A stretch of 64,000 nucleotides of DNA. It comes from Echiichthys vipera (taxonomy: Eukaryota > Chordata > Actinopteri > Perciformes > Trachinidae). The notes under the pieces were generated by a model. That model worked only from the letters and a program-made list of their open reading frames with translations. It was not told the DNA's origin and did not search any database. This document shows, piece by piece, positions 23,456-35,209 of the stretch; positions within the stretch are counted from its first letter, which is position 1; each line of letters starts with the position of its first letter. The stretch is taken from contig OY829653.1 in the NCBI GenBank assembly GCA_963691815.1, forward strand, positions 28,659,653 to 28,723,652, in the 5' to 3' direction. The position numbers and the translations under genes were made by a program.

Positions 23456-24854
23456 CACTCACCGGCCACTTTATTAGGTGCACCTGTCCCACTGCTCATT
23501 AACGCAAATTTCTAATCAGCCAATCACATGGCATTAACTCACGCATTTAGTCATGTAGACATGGTGAAGAGGATGTGCTGCAGTTCAACGCGAGCATCAG
23601 AACGGGGAAGAAAGGTGATTAAAGTGACTTTGAACGTGGCGTGGTTCTTGGTGCCATACGGGTTGCTCTGAGTATTTCACAAACTGCTGATCTACTGGGG
23701 TCTTCACGCACAACCATCTCTAGGGTTTACAGCAGTGATGTGCAGTGAGGGTGAGGGTTGGGGAGGCACTGACTCACAAGTCAGATTTACAAACATACAG
23801 TAGGACGCCAATAGGATAGGATGAGAGAATAGGAGCGAATAGGATGCTGAAAACCATTTTAAAACACCAGTGCAACTGTATATTGCAGTATATCTTACCT
23901 TTACTTGTACATGACTTCTTGCTGTGACTGAAAGTCCAGCTTTGAAAAATGTCTTAGTTTATAAATCAAATCCTCTATTTTCAGGGCGAGAAATGACAGC
24001 TTGTCGCTAAGCGTCACACAGCACACTTCTGTGTTTATTTTTTGCACACAGGTCAGAGTTCACTGTGACCTGGCTGGTGGCAGGCTATCAGGCTGCTCAC
24101 TATCGCCGCCCTCCTTGAGGCAGAGGTACTGCCTGCCTCAGGGCAGCATTCTCCCTGTGGATTTATGTCTTATCATTAAGATGTAAATATTACACACATA
24201 CGTAAAATACATCACTGAACACCATGGAACAGAAGACGTATGCTTTTATTACATAAAAGCGTCCTCAACCATCATATTGGAAACATACACAGAAATGGGA
24301 ACAAGCACGCGCCCTCTGCACGCGCTCAATTCAGTTTGTGAGTGATTGCGCAATCTGGAGGGGGGCTCGGCTGTCCGTGCCTCACCTCTCGTCTCCGAAG
24401 AGACTCCGTTCATTTAAGCAGGAAATACAGAATTTTCTGCAATTTTTACTATAAAAATGGTCAAAATATATTAAGAACCACACTAAAATCATAGTCCAGA
24501 GGACAAATATTAATACTTGTGTTGTTTTATTATTTCGTTTCTTTTTCCTCCCCTGACTGCACGTCACTGGTTTACAGAGAATGTTCCCAAAAAGAGAAAA
24601 GACCCAGTGAGTGGCAGTTCTGTGGGCTAAATGCCTCGTTGATGCCAGAGTTCAGAGGAGAACGGCCAGACTGGTTGGAGCTGATAGAAAGGCAACAGTA
24701 ACTCAAATATCCACTGGTTCCAACAGAGGAATGCAGGAGAGCATCTGTGAACACACAACACCACCTACTTTCTATTAGATAGGGAACAGCAGCAGAAGAC
24801 CACACTGACACTTTATTAAGCACCAGGTGCACCTAATAAAGTGGCCGGTGAGTG
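23456..24854 (+). mobile_element. Internally deleted Tc1-like transposon, itself interrupted
   Basis: Perfect 31-bp terminal inverted repeats lie at 23456-23486 and 24824-24854, starting CACTCACCGGCC. They are flanked by TA target duplications at 23454-23455 and 24855-24856, diagnostic of Tc1/mariner. The interior keeps only the DNA-binding N-terminal part of a Tc1-type transposase frame (SDFERG near 23620, SRTTISRV near 23705), with at least one stop, then jumps to the right end. It is split by a hAT-like insertion at 23733-24569; without that insertion the copy is 554 bp plus one 8-bp duplicate. Confidence 0.92.
23733..24569. mobile_element. hAT-like non-autonomous element nested in the Tc1 copy
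   Basis: The 19-bp ends CAGTGATGTGCAGTGAGGG (left) and, reverse-complemented, CAGTGACGTGCAGTCAGGG (right) match at 17 of 19 positions. The 8-bp sequence GTTTACAG occurs immediately outside both ends (23725-23732 and 24570-24577). Removing the insert and one duplicate rejoins the Tc1 reading frame. CAGTG ends with an 8-bp target duplication identify the hAT superfamily. The 837-bp body has no transposase. Confidence 0.92.
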
Positions 24855-24856
24855 TA

Positions 24857-25100
24857 TATATTTAAGTATCACTTTAATGTTGCAGCTGATACAGCTGGGT
24901 AGAATGTGAATGTCCCTTCAGTCTTATCTTAAACAATAATATCATCATTTACTTTTTGATTCTATTTGTTATTAATCTGAATTTGCAAGTAACTAGTGAC
25001 TAAAGTTAGCAAAAAATGTAGTATAGCGAAAAGTACAACATTCGCCTTTGAATTGTGGTGTAAAGTACAGTTGTTTAATACATGTATTAAGTCACCACTG
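24857..25100 (+). repeat. Right part of the split 'AAGTACTC' repeat
   Basis: Phrases TTTAAGTATCACTTTAATGT, GTTGCAGCTGATACAGCTGG, GCAAGTAACTAGTGACTAAA and GCGAAAAGTACAACATTCGC continue the order expected after 23453 in the same repeat. Confidence 0.6.
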
Positions 25101-25194
25101 AAAGCTTTAATCATTTCTTAAAGTGCAAATTAAACCTCGCCCCTGCTTTATCGATCCAAGAACTATTGATTTTTCTTCTTCTAGCCATGCTAAT

Positions 25195-25335
25195 GGTGTG
25201 GCTCAATGGATGGCAATCTCTGGGTTTTGGTCTGTCCACAACTTTTTCCCAGACTGAAATATTTCAACTATTGGATGGATTCCCAGGAAATGTGGTACAG
25301 ATAGTGATCCCCTGACTTTTCCTCTAGCGCTGTCA
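25195..25335 (+). repeat. Fragment of a dispersed teleost repeat
   Basis: Phrases GACTGAAATATTTCAACTAT, TGGATGGATTCCCAGGAAAT, GGTACAGATAGTGATCCCCT and GACTTTTCCTCTAGCG mark the same repeat as 5215-5320. Confidence 0.65.
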
Positions 25336-25720
25336 TCAGTGTGTTTTGTTCAATACTGTGGTTCATGACCAAATACCTGGAAAACTAATGGGATTCCCTT
25401 TTGGGGAACCCAGGTAAGATTTTTAGATGTGTTAGCTGAGAAGATAAAAACGTAAAGTGTGGGGGTAGAAATCATCATACGAAGGACTCATTCGCCAGGG
25501 GGATTTTTTGTTTGCTTTGTCTGTAGTGTTGTGTTTTGCAAAATGGGGCCTATATGTGGTTCATGAAAGCCTTTAATATACACTTGGTTTTCTAAACACC
25601 TGTTGTATTGTAGACCTGTCCTGGGGCACCTGAAGTCACGTTATTACATATCCAACACCTGTGGCAGCACTTCAACTGAAATTAACACAAGAGGAATGGG
25701 CAGAAACAGTGAGGGCTGAA

Positions 25721-26460
25721 GGTTGAATATGTAGGATCTTTATTAAAAGCTACAGTATGTTTCAAAATAGTAAAGGAGATACACCCACGGGCCGTTTTGA
25801 GGGATACAGAATGAACATATTGCCTTTCCATAAAAAATATATATTTAGTCTGAATTGATATATTTTTTTATATTTGAAGGGTTTGACAATGACTTTCTGT
25901 CCTGTTCTGTTTCCATTGTAGCAGCCAATAGCGTTGGGCGTTGCTGGTTGCCAGGGTTGTCTGTTGTTGGGTGCAGCTAATGTAGGCTGGTACTGGGTGA
26001 AATGGAGTTTGCCAATCCTGCAGCTTCTTTGGAGCCTCAGTGAAGGGGGCGTTATTTGTCCCAGCAGCTGAGTGAGCGGAGACGGGCAAAAACCAGAGTC
26101 AATATAGGCCAAGCATTCACTCCATGGACTGAGAGAAAGGAGAGGAATGCCATTTAAACGCACGCCCAAATGGCTACATTTCTCCTTGATCGGTAAACGT
26201 TCATGTTTACTAAGCTGTAACGGCTAACGCTAAAGGCTAACATAACTGTCAAACTCCTCTGCAATACTTGTTTTTATGGTGCAATGTTTTCCGGAGGGGA
26301 CGGGTTCAAACAGGCTCAAACAGACTCCGTTCTCCTGTAGGCTACTGGGCCGGTACTGTCTCCAGACCTGGCAACTGACTGCTTGAATTATTTTTTGTTG
26401 TTGCAACAACGATCTTGAGACACTAGATGGCGGTGTTCTGCTCATTCTCCATATTCAACC
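25721..26460. mobile_element. Candidate MITE with GGTTGAATATG ends
   Basis: GGTTGAATATG at 25721 and its reverse complement CATATTCAACC at 26450-26460 bracket about 740 bp that includes CTAGATGGCGGTGTTCTGC near its right end, a phrase common in fish MITEs. No convincing target duplication was found, so the boundaries are tentative. Confidence 0.45.
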
Positions 26461-26464
26461 TTTA

Positions 26465-28630
26465 ACAACATTAGAATTAAATCACATATTGACAAATGAT
26501 CTGTGGTCAATGCAGTGTTTTAATTTCTACAAACAGATATCTGCACTCTAGACAACAGGATAAGTTTTGGGTATTGGAAGTGTTTGGGTTTCTGTTTTTA
26601 GTCTATCGTCTGTTGATGATTTAGGTGTTGATTAGCTTTTTAATTTATTGACATTCATATGCAGATATCTGTTCATCAATTCCAAATTCATTCACGCGTC
26701 TAAGGTTCCTAATGGGACCCAGCAACCACAACATGAAATTTTGGCCCAGATATCTGCTGCACTGGAACCCTAGAAATATTGGCTGTTGCCCATAGAGGCT
26801 ACATTGTTGTCAGACTGATAGCTGATGGGTTCCACAATATAATCTTTGTAAAGCCGTTTTTTGCTGATAGTAAACCCATTTAGAATCTGAATTTTCTTAA
26901 TATGTGCAACACACTGGCATTATCTGCAGGTGAACAGCTTTCTTAACAACATCCAGCTGTCTCAGTACTGTGATCACCTTCAATGGGTGGGCTGATAGTG
27001 CTTCCAAAACTCTCCCTGCATTCTTTATGTCCTCCTGCTGCCAACTGGCATCCTGCCTGGACCCTCAAAGATAACTTCCTGCTCCTGGTGCAGAAACAGA
27101 TTGCAAATCATCAAGATTAGTCATTCACACACATAATGAAAGCCTGATGAACAAGGTGATGAGGGGGGATTCCATTGTGGTCTTCTATATAAGGAAGTGC
27201 TTTGGCTGGAGACATTGATCAATATCAAACGTTGACATCATCAATGCAGCTGCTACTTGTCTAAGTCTTTCAACATTCCCACGACTGCTTTTGAACCTTT
27301 ATTATTCAGCCAGCGATACCATTCCATTTTTCCAGTGCTGGTAGAAAGCACTATTTTTTCAGGTGCGGCCATTTTTATGTTGATAACGTCAAAGACATTT
27401 AAAAGAACTTCATAGATTGGGAGATTTTTCCATCCTCATTTCCTTCTCTCAGAAGTAGACTAGACACTAAATTATTAAAAAAGTGAACTGAAACCAAGCC
27501 TAAAACAAGGTTATTCATTAGCTTGGAGTGCATATTCACTGGACACTGATGATGTGTGGTCAATCATTTATACTTTACCATCAACAGTGCGACATTGCTC
27601 AACTGTTTGAGGAATTCTGTCTATAGTATATAAACTTTTATGTCTATTGTTTACTTATGTATTCCACTATCAATCAAACCAGATGAAGGAGATGAGCTCA
27701 GTTTTTGAGTTCACGGAGTTTGGTTGGGTCTGTGCATTTGGCTGCAGCAGGAGTCTAATGTTGATTCTGAGCCTTGAGGAATAAGTAGTCTGTCACTGAG
27801 TCTTTTGGCAGAGGGGAGCCAAACACAAACCCCATGTGAACCTCAACGGCCTGGTGATACTGTAAGCGGATGAAGATGAGATGAGATGAGATGTTTAGAT
27901 ATATTCTTCACTGTTAGAAAGTAGGCTGACCATTAGGGTTTAGATAAGGGAGGGAAATATAAAAAAGTAACATAATCCATTTGCAAGTACTGAACAAGTT
28001 AAAGTCCGATATACTTAACACTTGACAATGATCCAGGGATTCATCCAGCGTCCATGGACTCTTATCCTCTCTTTATCAGTCTGACCATCTTTACACACTT
28101 AGCACGAGCTCAACTGTGACAAAGTCTTCAGATGCGTTCACAAGGGTTCAACCTCCCTTTATATCAGTGACACACACTGACAGGGAATTAGCAATGAAGG
28201 CATATATGTTATAAAATAATCATTTGAAAAACTCAAACCAGTAGTCCCTGTAGATGCCTGTGATGCTGCAGGGACAATAATTAGAAAATCAGCTGGTTTC
28301 AGGTTTTCAACATGAGGTTTATGGACTGTGGGTTGAATAAGTTTTCTACCACACCCAGTAGCCAGGGTCTTTCTGACAGTCAAACCGTCTGCTGCCTAAT
28401 ATTGCACAATCTCCTTATGAAACAGTGTGAAGGCTGAAGGTTGACCTTGGTTTCAAGTATCCTCACTCCTTTCACAGCCCTCAGACACACCATGCTGTGA
28501 ATGATCTTCACGTGTTTGTTACAAATGTCATGACTTATCAAAAACTTGGGAAAAAACTGAGGAAAAATCTAAAGCACACTGTAAAATGGAGTCCTGCAGG
28601 AATGAGTCCAAAAACCTGGAAATAGGTTAG
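26465..28630. other. Intergenic sequence, nothing recognised
   Basis: About 2.2 kb without recognised gene or repeat, apart from a short (GATGA)n run at 27871-27893. Confidence 0.5.
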
Positions 28631-28639
28631 CATTGAGGC

Positions 28640-29340
28640 ACTTTATTCCCTCGTCTCAAAGTCAATCGTTTAACTACTTTAATGACATTTGTAAAGTTTC
28701 AAAGATGCTCAAGCTGCTATTATCGGCAGATGATACAAGTACTTTTTGTTCTGGGGCTCTTCTGCAGAGACTATTAGAGGTGATAACCCTTGAAATGGGT
28801 TATGGATAAAAGGCTGGTTTGACAAAAATAAATTGTCACAAAATTTGTCCAAGACTAAATTCATAGTCTTTAGCAATTTTAAAATACATTCTCAAATAAC
28901 GATAAAGATAGCAGGGGTGGACATTGAAAGAGTGCATGTAATTACATTTCTTGGTGTGATGATAGATGACAAGGTCAACTGGAAATATCACATAAGACAT
29001 GTACAATCTAAACTGTCAAGAAGCATTTCAATATTGAGCAAAGCTAAGCATATTCTGGATCACAATTCACTACATATTCTATACTGTTCCCTGGTTTTGC
29101 CACAAGTCTTGGGTAACACATATGAATCTAATTTGCAATCACTAACTATACTTCAAAAAAGAGTTATAAGAATAGTTCACAAAGTTGAATATCAAGACCA
29201 GACAGACACATTTTTTATAAGCCAAAAACAATACAACTCATAGATATTATAGATTATTATTATTGTTTTTTCACTTTTCTTTACATTATTTCCATTTATG
29301 TTGTTATTCCATTCGCATGTTCGAAAAAACAAAGCAAAAC
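28640..29340 (+). mobile_element. Truncated LINE: end of reverse transcriptase and C-terminal region
   Basis: Near 28710 translation gives LKLLLSADDTSTF, carrying the Y/F-x-DD-like catalytic core of a non-LTR reverse transcriptase (here S-ADD). A stop and frame change follow, then an open frame 28833-29243 with FLGVMIDDKVNWKYHI and LHILYCSLVLP, both typical of the thumb and C-terminal part. The tail is AT-rich and ends near a GTTCGAAAAAACAAAG motif. It is 5'-truncated and broken, and resembles the Jockey/L2 side of fish LINEs; clade unresolved. Confidence 0.8.
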
Positions 29341-29344
29341 TAAA

Positions 29345-30060
29345 CAATCGTTTTTGAATGGATTTTTGGTTAAATAAGGTCTGTGGTTATCACAGGTTTA
29401 AGAGACTTTAACATTTTGGTATAAAATACGTCAGTAAATACCCCACTCGTGAATTTTGAAGACTGTTCATATCATTAAAAGGCGGTTTGTTAGTGTTGTA
29501 ATCCATTTATAGCCTACTGTTAGCGTCTGGTGTCTGAATTTATGTTTCAGAAATCCTAAAGTGGTGTTCATTTATGAAGATAGCTGAACAAAATGTGTAA
29601 GTATCATAAACATATACTTATACCAACAAAAAAGGTCATGCTGAACTCTTTATGTAAACTATATATTTTAGAAGAAATGTACTTTCATTCTTGGGAACGT
29701 TGCTTCCTCAGTTCCAAGTATAGTGTTATTCTAATTTTTACAGTTCATTATGGTTAAATGTTGTTTTTGTCTATATTGACTCTTCATCAAAAATATAATC
29801 CATATGGATAATTTTAAATGAACTATAATATGTTGCTTGTAAAGACAGAAGTAGTCTATGTATATAAGGCTTTTTAAAATTCAGTTGGTTCTTACATATT
29901 GGCGACATTTTTGCCAAACTCCCTAAAAATTACTACCGATTAAAGGATTCATTTTAAGGGAGGCGAGTTGGATTTTGGAAAGATAGAATATAAATTCTCA
30001 CACTAAACACCGTGCCACCTCAGATCTCGGTGCCCATCCATGTCTCCTCAGTCATACACA
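29345..30060. other. Intergenic sequence, nothing recognised
   Basis: AT-rich; no exon or named repeat was recognised. Confidence 0.5.
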
Positions 30061-30061
30061 G

Positions 30062-30300
30062 TTAGTGTATGTGTGTGGCTGTGTGTAGATGTGTGTATGT
30101 CTGTGTGAGAGTGTATGTCTTTGTGTGTCTCTGTGTGTATATGTGTGGGGGTGGGAGGTTTAGGTTTTCATGGTGTTTCTTTGTTGTACATGTTTTGTTT
30201 TGTTGTGTTTGTATTCTCTGTGAGGCACTTTGTGCTAGTCAAACATATGAAAAGTGCCATAGCTACAAATTGATTGATTTGATTTGACTTGAACCTAATC
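30062..30300 (+). repeat. Degenerate GT-rich tract and retroposon-like 3' tail
   Basis: An imperfect GT tract to about 30160 is followed by GAGGCACTTTGTGCTAGTC, AAAAGTGCCATAGC and TTGATTGATTTGATTTGACT, which looks like a LINE/SINE 3' end with a (TTGAT)n tail. Confidence 0.5.
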
Positions 30301-30479
30301 AGTACACCTAAGTCTTAAAAAACTATGAGCTGTCACGAATTAACCTCAATAAAACCCCTGCAAAAATAGGCTACTGTTAAAAACAATGTCATAACTAATT
30401 CACAATTAGGCTAATCTTCATTTAAGGGAAACGTGATGGCATAGCCCAGAGGGAACAAATGTGGAGGCCTTTTTTGGTT

Positions 30480-30701
30480 CAGATCTCTGTGTTCCAAGAG
30501 GCACCGCGCATCTGTTGCCAGGTGATAGGGAAAAAACCTGCAGAGAAAAAACAAAAACAGCTGACGAACATCTGATAAGGACACTACTTTCGAAGTGACT
30601 ACGGGCAGACGTGTGAACGGAGTTCAGTGTCAGACCTGCGCATCCACTGCCACTGTTGAGTTCACAACAGTTCACTGTCGCTCTATTTAAAGAGGCAACA
30701 A
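30480..30701 (+). promoter_or_regulatory. me1: me1 promoter region with TATTTAAA box
   Basis: CpG-containing sequence just upstream of the first me1 coding exon, richer in GC than the surroundings. A TATA-like TATTTAAA lies at 30684-30691. With a usual 25-31 nt spacing, transcription would begin near 30710-30715, downstream of the first ATG (30702). That would favour initiation at the second ATG (30744). An in-frame TGA at 30657 limits the coding region upstream. Confidence 0.5.
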
Positions 30702-30830
30702 ATGGCACGCGGTGTGGTCAGACGGGAGTCAGTGGAAACGGAGATGCACAAGTCCGAAGACAAAACAAAAACCTTCGTTTACACCAAGAAGAGGGGCTAC
30801 GATGTTACCCGGAACCCCCCCTTGAACAAG
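30702..30830 (+). CDS. me1: NADP-dependent malic enzyme 1, first coding exon (partial)
   Basis: Encodes the N-terminus of malic enzyme, which converts malate plus NADP+ to pyruvate, CO2 and NADPH in the cytosol. The 43 codons end in KKRGYDVTRNPPLNK, the hallmark N-terminal motif of vertebrate malic enzymes (usually NPHLNK). It is cut directly by a consensus donor, AAG|GTCAGT, at 30830/30831 in phase 0. No mitochondrial-type presequence is evident: residues 15-30 are mixed-charge. That argues for cytosolic ME1 over ME3, although the KKRGYDVTRNP wording is also close to ME3. The divergent prss35 neighbour matches mammalian ME1-PRSS35. Two starts are possible, at 30702 (good Kozak context) and 30744 (Met15, 29 residues before the donor); the TATA position favours the latter. 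The remaining exons were not found and probably lie beyond the window. Confidence 0.82.
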
Positions 30831-30840
30831 GTCAGTGCGG

Positions 30841-33711
30841 CTTCACACTTGTGTGAGTTTACGGCTTGTTTCTGTGAGCGGCAAAGGCTGGCGAGCGAGC
30901 TGCTGCATTCAGGCGCTGTGGGAAATATTAGAGTTCTGCTTAGTGTGTCAATATAACCGAGGCAAGATGTTCAGGGATGTCACAGTTCACGAGATTTGAC
31001 TTCTAGAGGGTGGAGATGCTCAGCTAGTGATGGGTTTATAGGCCTACAGCGAAATTAGCTAATGTCACTATAGTGCCAATATTAAAGAGTGACACCTAGC
31101 TTAGTCTACTCAGGTGTTTGGTCTACATTTTGCCACATATGTAGTGACGTTCCTCTTCTCCTCACTATAAACGCAGCAGCCATCAATAATACTTGTGATA
31201 TGAAGTAGGCTATGTGTTTAATATTTTAGGGCAGTACATGCACAGCCGCCGGTCGGAACCCTCGAGAAGCAGGTGAACGCAACATTAGCTCGGAGGGTTA
31301 GGTATCAGCTTTAGACTCCGCTATAATTAGATTTAAAGAGACCAAACGCTGTTGTCACACGGAGAGGGGCTTTTGTTAATATTGCCCCGTCACGTATTGC
31401 TTAACAAAGACAGCAGCTGTGTCTTTGTGCATTAGGCAATTAACACAATGAGTGACGGCTCAGGCCCATCTTCCCACAGTGGCCCAAGCACCAATTCAGC
31501 ATATTGTGGCAGGCTTCTGCAGCTCACTGTGCAAGTTGATGTCTTGTCAAGTAAAATAAGTCACAAGTCCATATTCATTAGGCATCTGAGAATTAAACTC
31601 TGATCACAGCACTACTGACCATCATAGAAACCTAGCTCTAGCAGCCTGGAATTGATCCTATAACATAATCACAAATGGGAAACATGGTGTACAGTAGTAG
31701 GCTATGTGGGAGGAGGCATTTGGAGCAAACGTAGTATACAGTATATTTTTGCTCTGTTGCACTTGCATCTTTATTATCATCTGTATATAAACTCTCATAA
31801 TTTGTTTATTTTGTGTGTATAATTGTATATGGACTACTTACTTAATGTTTTTTTTTTTTTACTTTGTCTTGCATGTGCTCAATTTGAATATGCTGTACCA
31901 TAAGCTGGTATCCCTGGTAACCTTTTTTTTTGTCTTAACAGTAATTAAAAGGTTGTGTTATTTGAATGCACCTACTGGTTTGTGACTGCCTACTCTCCAA
32001 ATCCCCCCAGTGATTTTTTCTTTTCCCAGTGTGCGGATAACTTGACTTCACACTGACCCACATAAACTTTTTACAAAGGAGATCCAATATAGTTTGCGAT
32101 AATCACAAAGTTGAAATGGTGCTGTTAAAGGAGAAATAAAGTTGTTTTACAAGTAAAAAAAAAAAATCAAATCAAATTAGTCACTATTACCCCTATAAAT
32201 GATTAAGATTAGAGCTTGTTTTAACTTTCCATTGTTAAAGCAAAATGGGGAACAAAGTTGGAAGTTGCTTAATCGCAACAAATAATGCTGAGCAGCTTCC
32301 TTATAGATCATGGGATAAGGGTTTGACTGTGATACGAGACTTTATATGTTCTTATTGCGGGGATTAGCCTGTTGAGATTTTGTAACATGATTCATCTAAC
32401 CAGCCTTGGCTGTTGAATTAGCTTGATGTGTTTTTCCCCATGCTTTAAACAAGTCCTTAACAAAAGAGCCTCTGGCAACCTTTTAGCCTTTCCAGTGTTT
32501 TCTCTTGGTTTGTGTGGTGGGATGTGGCCCCCGAGGTCAAGCTGTGGTGACAGGGTCTCTCTCCATGGTGCTGACTGATCATCAAAACAACTGGCTGAAT
32601 TCAGGGCCACTCTTGTGTCAAGTGTGCCCTACAGACAGAGCGTGGTCTGGTCCCGCTCTATGTCAAAGTCAGACTAATTTTAGAACACTTGGTCTATTTC
32701 TTCCCTCTGAGCTGTTTTGAGCACTCTCACTGGCCTCATATGTTTCCATATCGGAAACTACCGGAAAACATTAAAACTGTAGCCCAGTTGATGTCTAATC
32801 TTAAACCATTCGGATTTATTTCACTATGATTTTGTACATACGATAGTCGAATCATGTGTATAATCTAATAATCTGTAATCTGTAATAAACAGAAGGGGGT
32901 TCAGTTCTTATAATGAAAATAGAGCAACATCCTCTTTTTGACATCAAGTCATATGGTTTATGGGGAATATGGAGGCACTGTTTTCCAAAATTTCACAAGT
33001 TAGTTAACAATGACACATCCTACAGAAACTGCACAACCTCATGGTTTTTTAACCTACAAAAGTCATATGACAAAAGTCAATCTGCTAAACAGAAATACAT
33101 AACAGCTACATAACATGGCTTAGCCATGATATCTGAACACATGCAAAGTGGTCTGTTCAACTGCTGCAACATCCTCATTTATAGAATGAGCTATAAGAGA
33201 GCGTGTGCACTAACCACACTGTTGGTGCACCCCAGTTGCTTGCTGCTTTGTGGTGACTGCAGGGGGGCTACTCTTGGACCAAAAACCCCTTTTGTTTCCA
33301 AGTACTTGAGGAGTTTTTTTTAGGTTGAGAGAGTTATGCAGCTGAGTATGTTTTATCCTCCTCCCAATGCAGGGGACAGGGAGGCAAAACAGCCCCCATT
33401 AGACGTACTGAGCAGTTGATTGTGTTTCGGGGATGGTGTGGCTTACAAAGCACTGTCCAAGAAACGCCTTGCAGGTTGGCTTTGTGAGTGTCTCTCCCAA
33501 ACCAACAGGCAGGCAGGGAAACACCTCCCATTATGGTCTACACACACTCTACACGCGGTGTGGCCTTTTTTGGTGGAGTGAGTATCAAGGACATCTGTCC
33601 TTTCATACGGTTCTATCTCTTTGACATGTCGGGCACCTTTTCAGGGTCTGTGCTAACTGGAACGCCACAGGACTAGTGCAAAGGGATGGTTGTATGTCAG
33701 TTTTGTTTAGA
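30841..33711. other. me1 intron, no repeats or exons recognised
   Basis: The first few hundred bases retain some CpGs and could hold intronic regulatory sites; the rest is AT-rich with poly-T (31850-31860) and poly-A (32155-32166) runs. No known element was recognised. Confidence 0.45.
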
Positions 33712-34085
33712 GCTCGACCGATATGGATTTTTTAGGGCCTATGCCTACACCGATTTTTTATCATCAGCCTTAGCCAATGACAGAAACGGAGTGCCGATTT
33801 TCTTGAGACAATATTTGGAGCCGATACTACTTTTGCTTCCTCAGTTTACATCATAAAATTACTCAACAATGATAACAAATGTTACGAGTCTCAAGTTTTA
33901 AAACAAGGAACGTTTATGAACTTAAAAAAGGCGTCTCATGCAAAACGAAGCTGCCTGTGGATGCCTATCTGTAAATAATAGTGGGAAAAAACTATCGGCA
34001 AACACATCAGCCCGCATCGGCTGATACCTAAAAACCGTAAAAATCCGTTATTATGGGCCGGCAGGTGTATCGGCCTATCACTAGT
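33712..34085. mobile_element. Candidate non-autonomous DNA element with 'CCGATA' ends
   Basis: Begins near AGAGCTCGACCGATATGG and ends near GTGTATCGGCCTATCACTAG, partly inverted-complementary. The interior repeats the theme 'CCGAT', as in CATCGGCTGATACC. This resembles a common fish MITE; target duplications could not be confirmed. Confidence 0.45.
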
Positions 34086-34089
34086 GTTG

Positions 34090-35205
34090 CACCTGGCTCC
34101 CCCCCTGCAGGTTACACCTACATGTTCCTGTGGTCCTTGGTGACTCGGGGAATGTTGTGTGTCTATCCAGTTTATCTCTCTAATTGTATTACCCAATACA
34201 CTGACTGATATGCCTGTGGGATTCTGTTGACCAAACCCAACAGCCTGCTTTCTTGAACTAATGTGTTTTCTGAATGCTTCAGAAAATGAGCATCAATGTT
34301 TATGTTGATATTGGCACCATTTGGCCCAATGTGAGCTCTGTTGATACCAATCACTCTTTAAGTTGCAATCTTGAAACCCCCCTTTGATTTTCTGTTCTGA
34401 AGTTTGTATTTGCATAACAGATCGGATTTTAGATAGTTTCTTTTTTAAATCTCTTCAGACTAAGGTGATGGTTGTTTTTAATAGAGGTCAATCTAGGACC
34501 AAAAGCTTCAGCTCTTAAACCTGGCCCAGTAAAATGTTTGTTTACATCTCAATTTACACCTTGGGGCCTTGAATGGACCCAGTGTTCAATAGGGCTCTTA
34601 AAGAAGGCCAGATAGGTTGACCTTAATTCATGTCAAAGAATGACCAGTCTAGCATTTAGGATGTTACACTATATTTTGTCTGTTATAATAAAGGTCTATT
34701 GAGAACCAGGCCACAGACATTCAAATCTGGAGTCTTAAATGGAAGATTGAAGACATGTTTAAATTATAAAGTGCCACAGAGACACAGAAATATCATTTTA
34801 CTCAAGCTGCCTTGTACTTTTTATTTACTGTCGCTCTTTGCGCTTCCTGCATTTCTTTCGTTTTTCTTCTGGGTAATGTTAAGAATGTACGTTACTAGCG
34901 CCACAGTCCTTTGTTCCTCTGTTAACAAGAAGGCTTTTTTTGTCCTTTTATGTTGGCCATCTTAAATGAGCTAACAATTTCTGCACTTACTTCGTTTTGG
35001 AAAAAAAGTGTGCTGTTATAAGATTAATTACATGAGAGCAAAATTCTGGGAACTTTCAGCCACAAGGATCTGAGGAGCCTGCTTTGACAGTTCGTACACA
35101 GTATTTTGTTTAGTCCGGAACAATGGCTGTATGTAAAGATGGACGACAGGTTGCCACTTGTCAAAATGTCCTGGATACGTGCGTCGGTATGTTGTAATTT
35201 TAAGT
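34090..35205. other. me1 intron, nothing recognised
   Basis: No exon, RNA gene or named repeat was recognised. Confidence 0.45.
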
Positions 35206-35209
35206 GTTT

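Noticed and set aside
30702..30830. Naming the malic enzyme exon me3 (mitochondrial)
   Set aside because: The KKRGYDVTRNP wording is close to ME3, but no mitochondrial presequence is evident and the neighbour is PRSS35-like, so me1 is preferred; a protein alignment with later exons would settle it.
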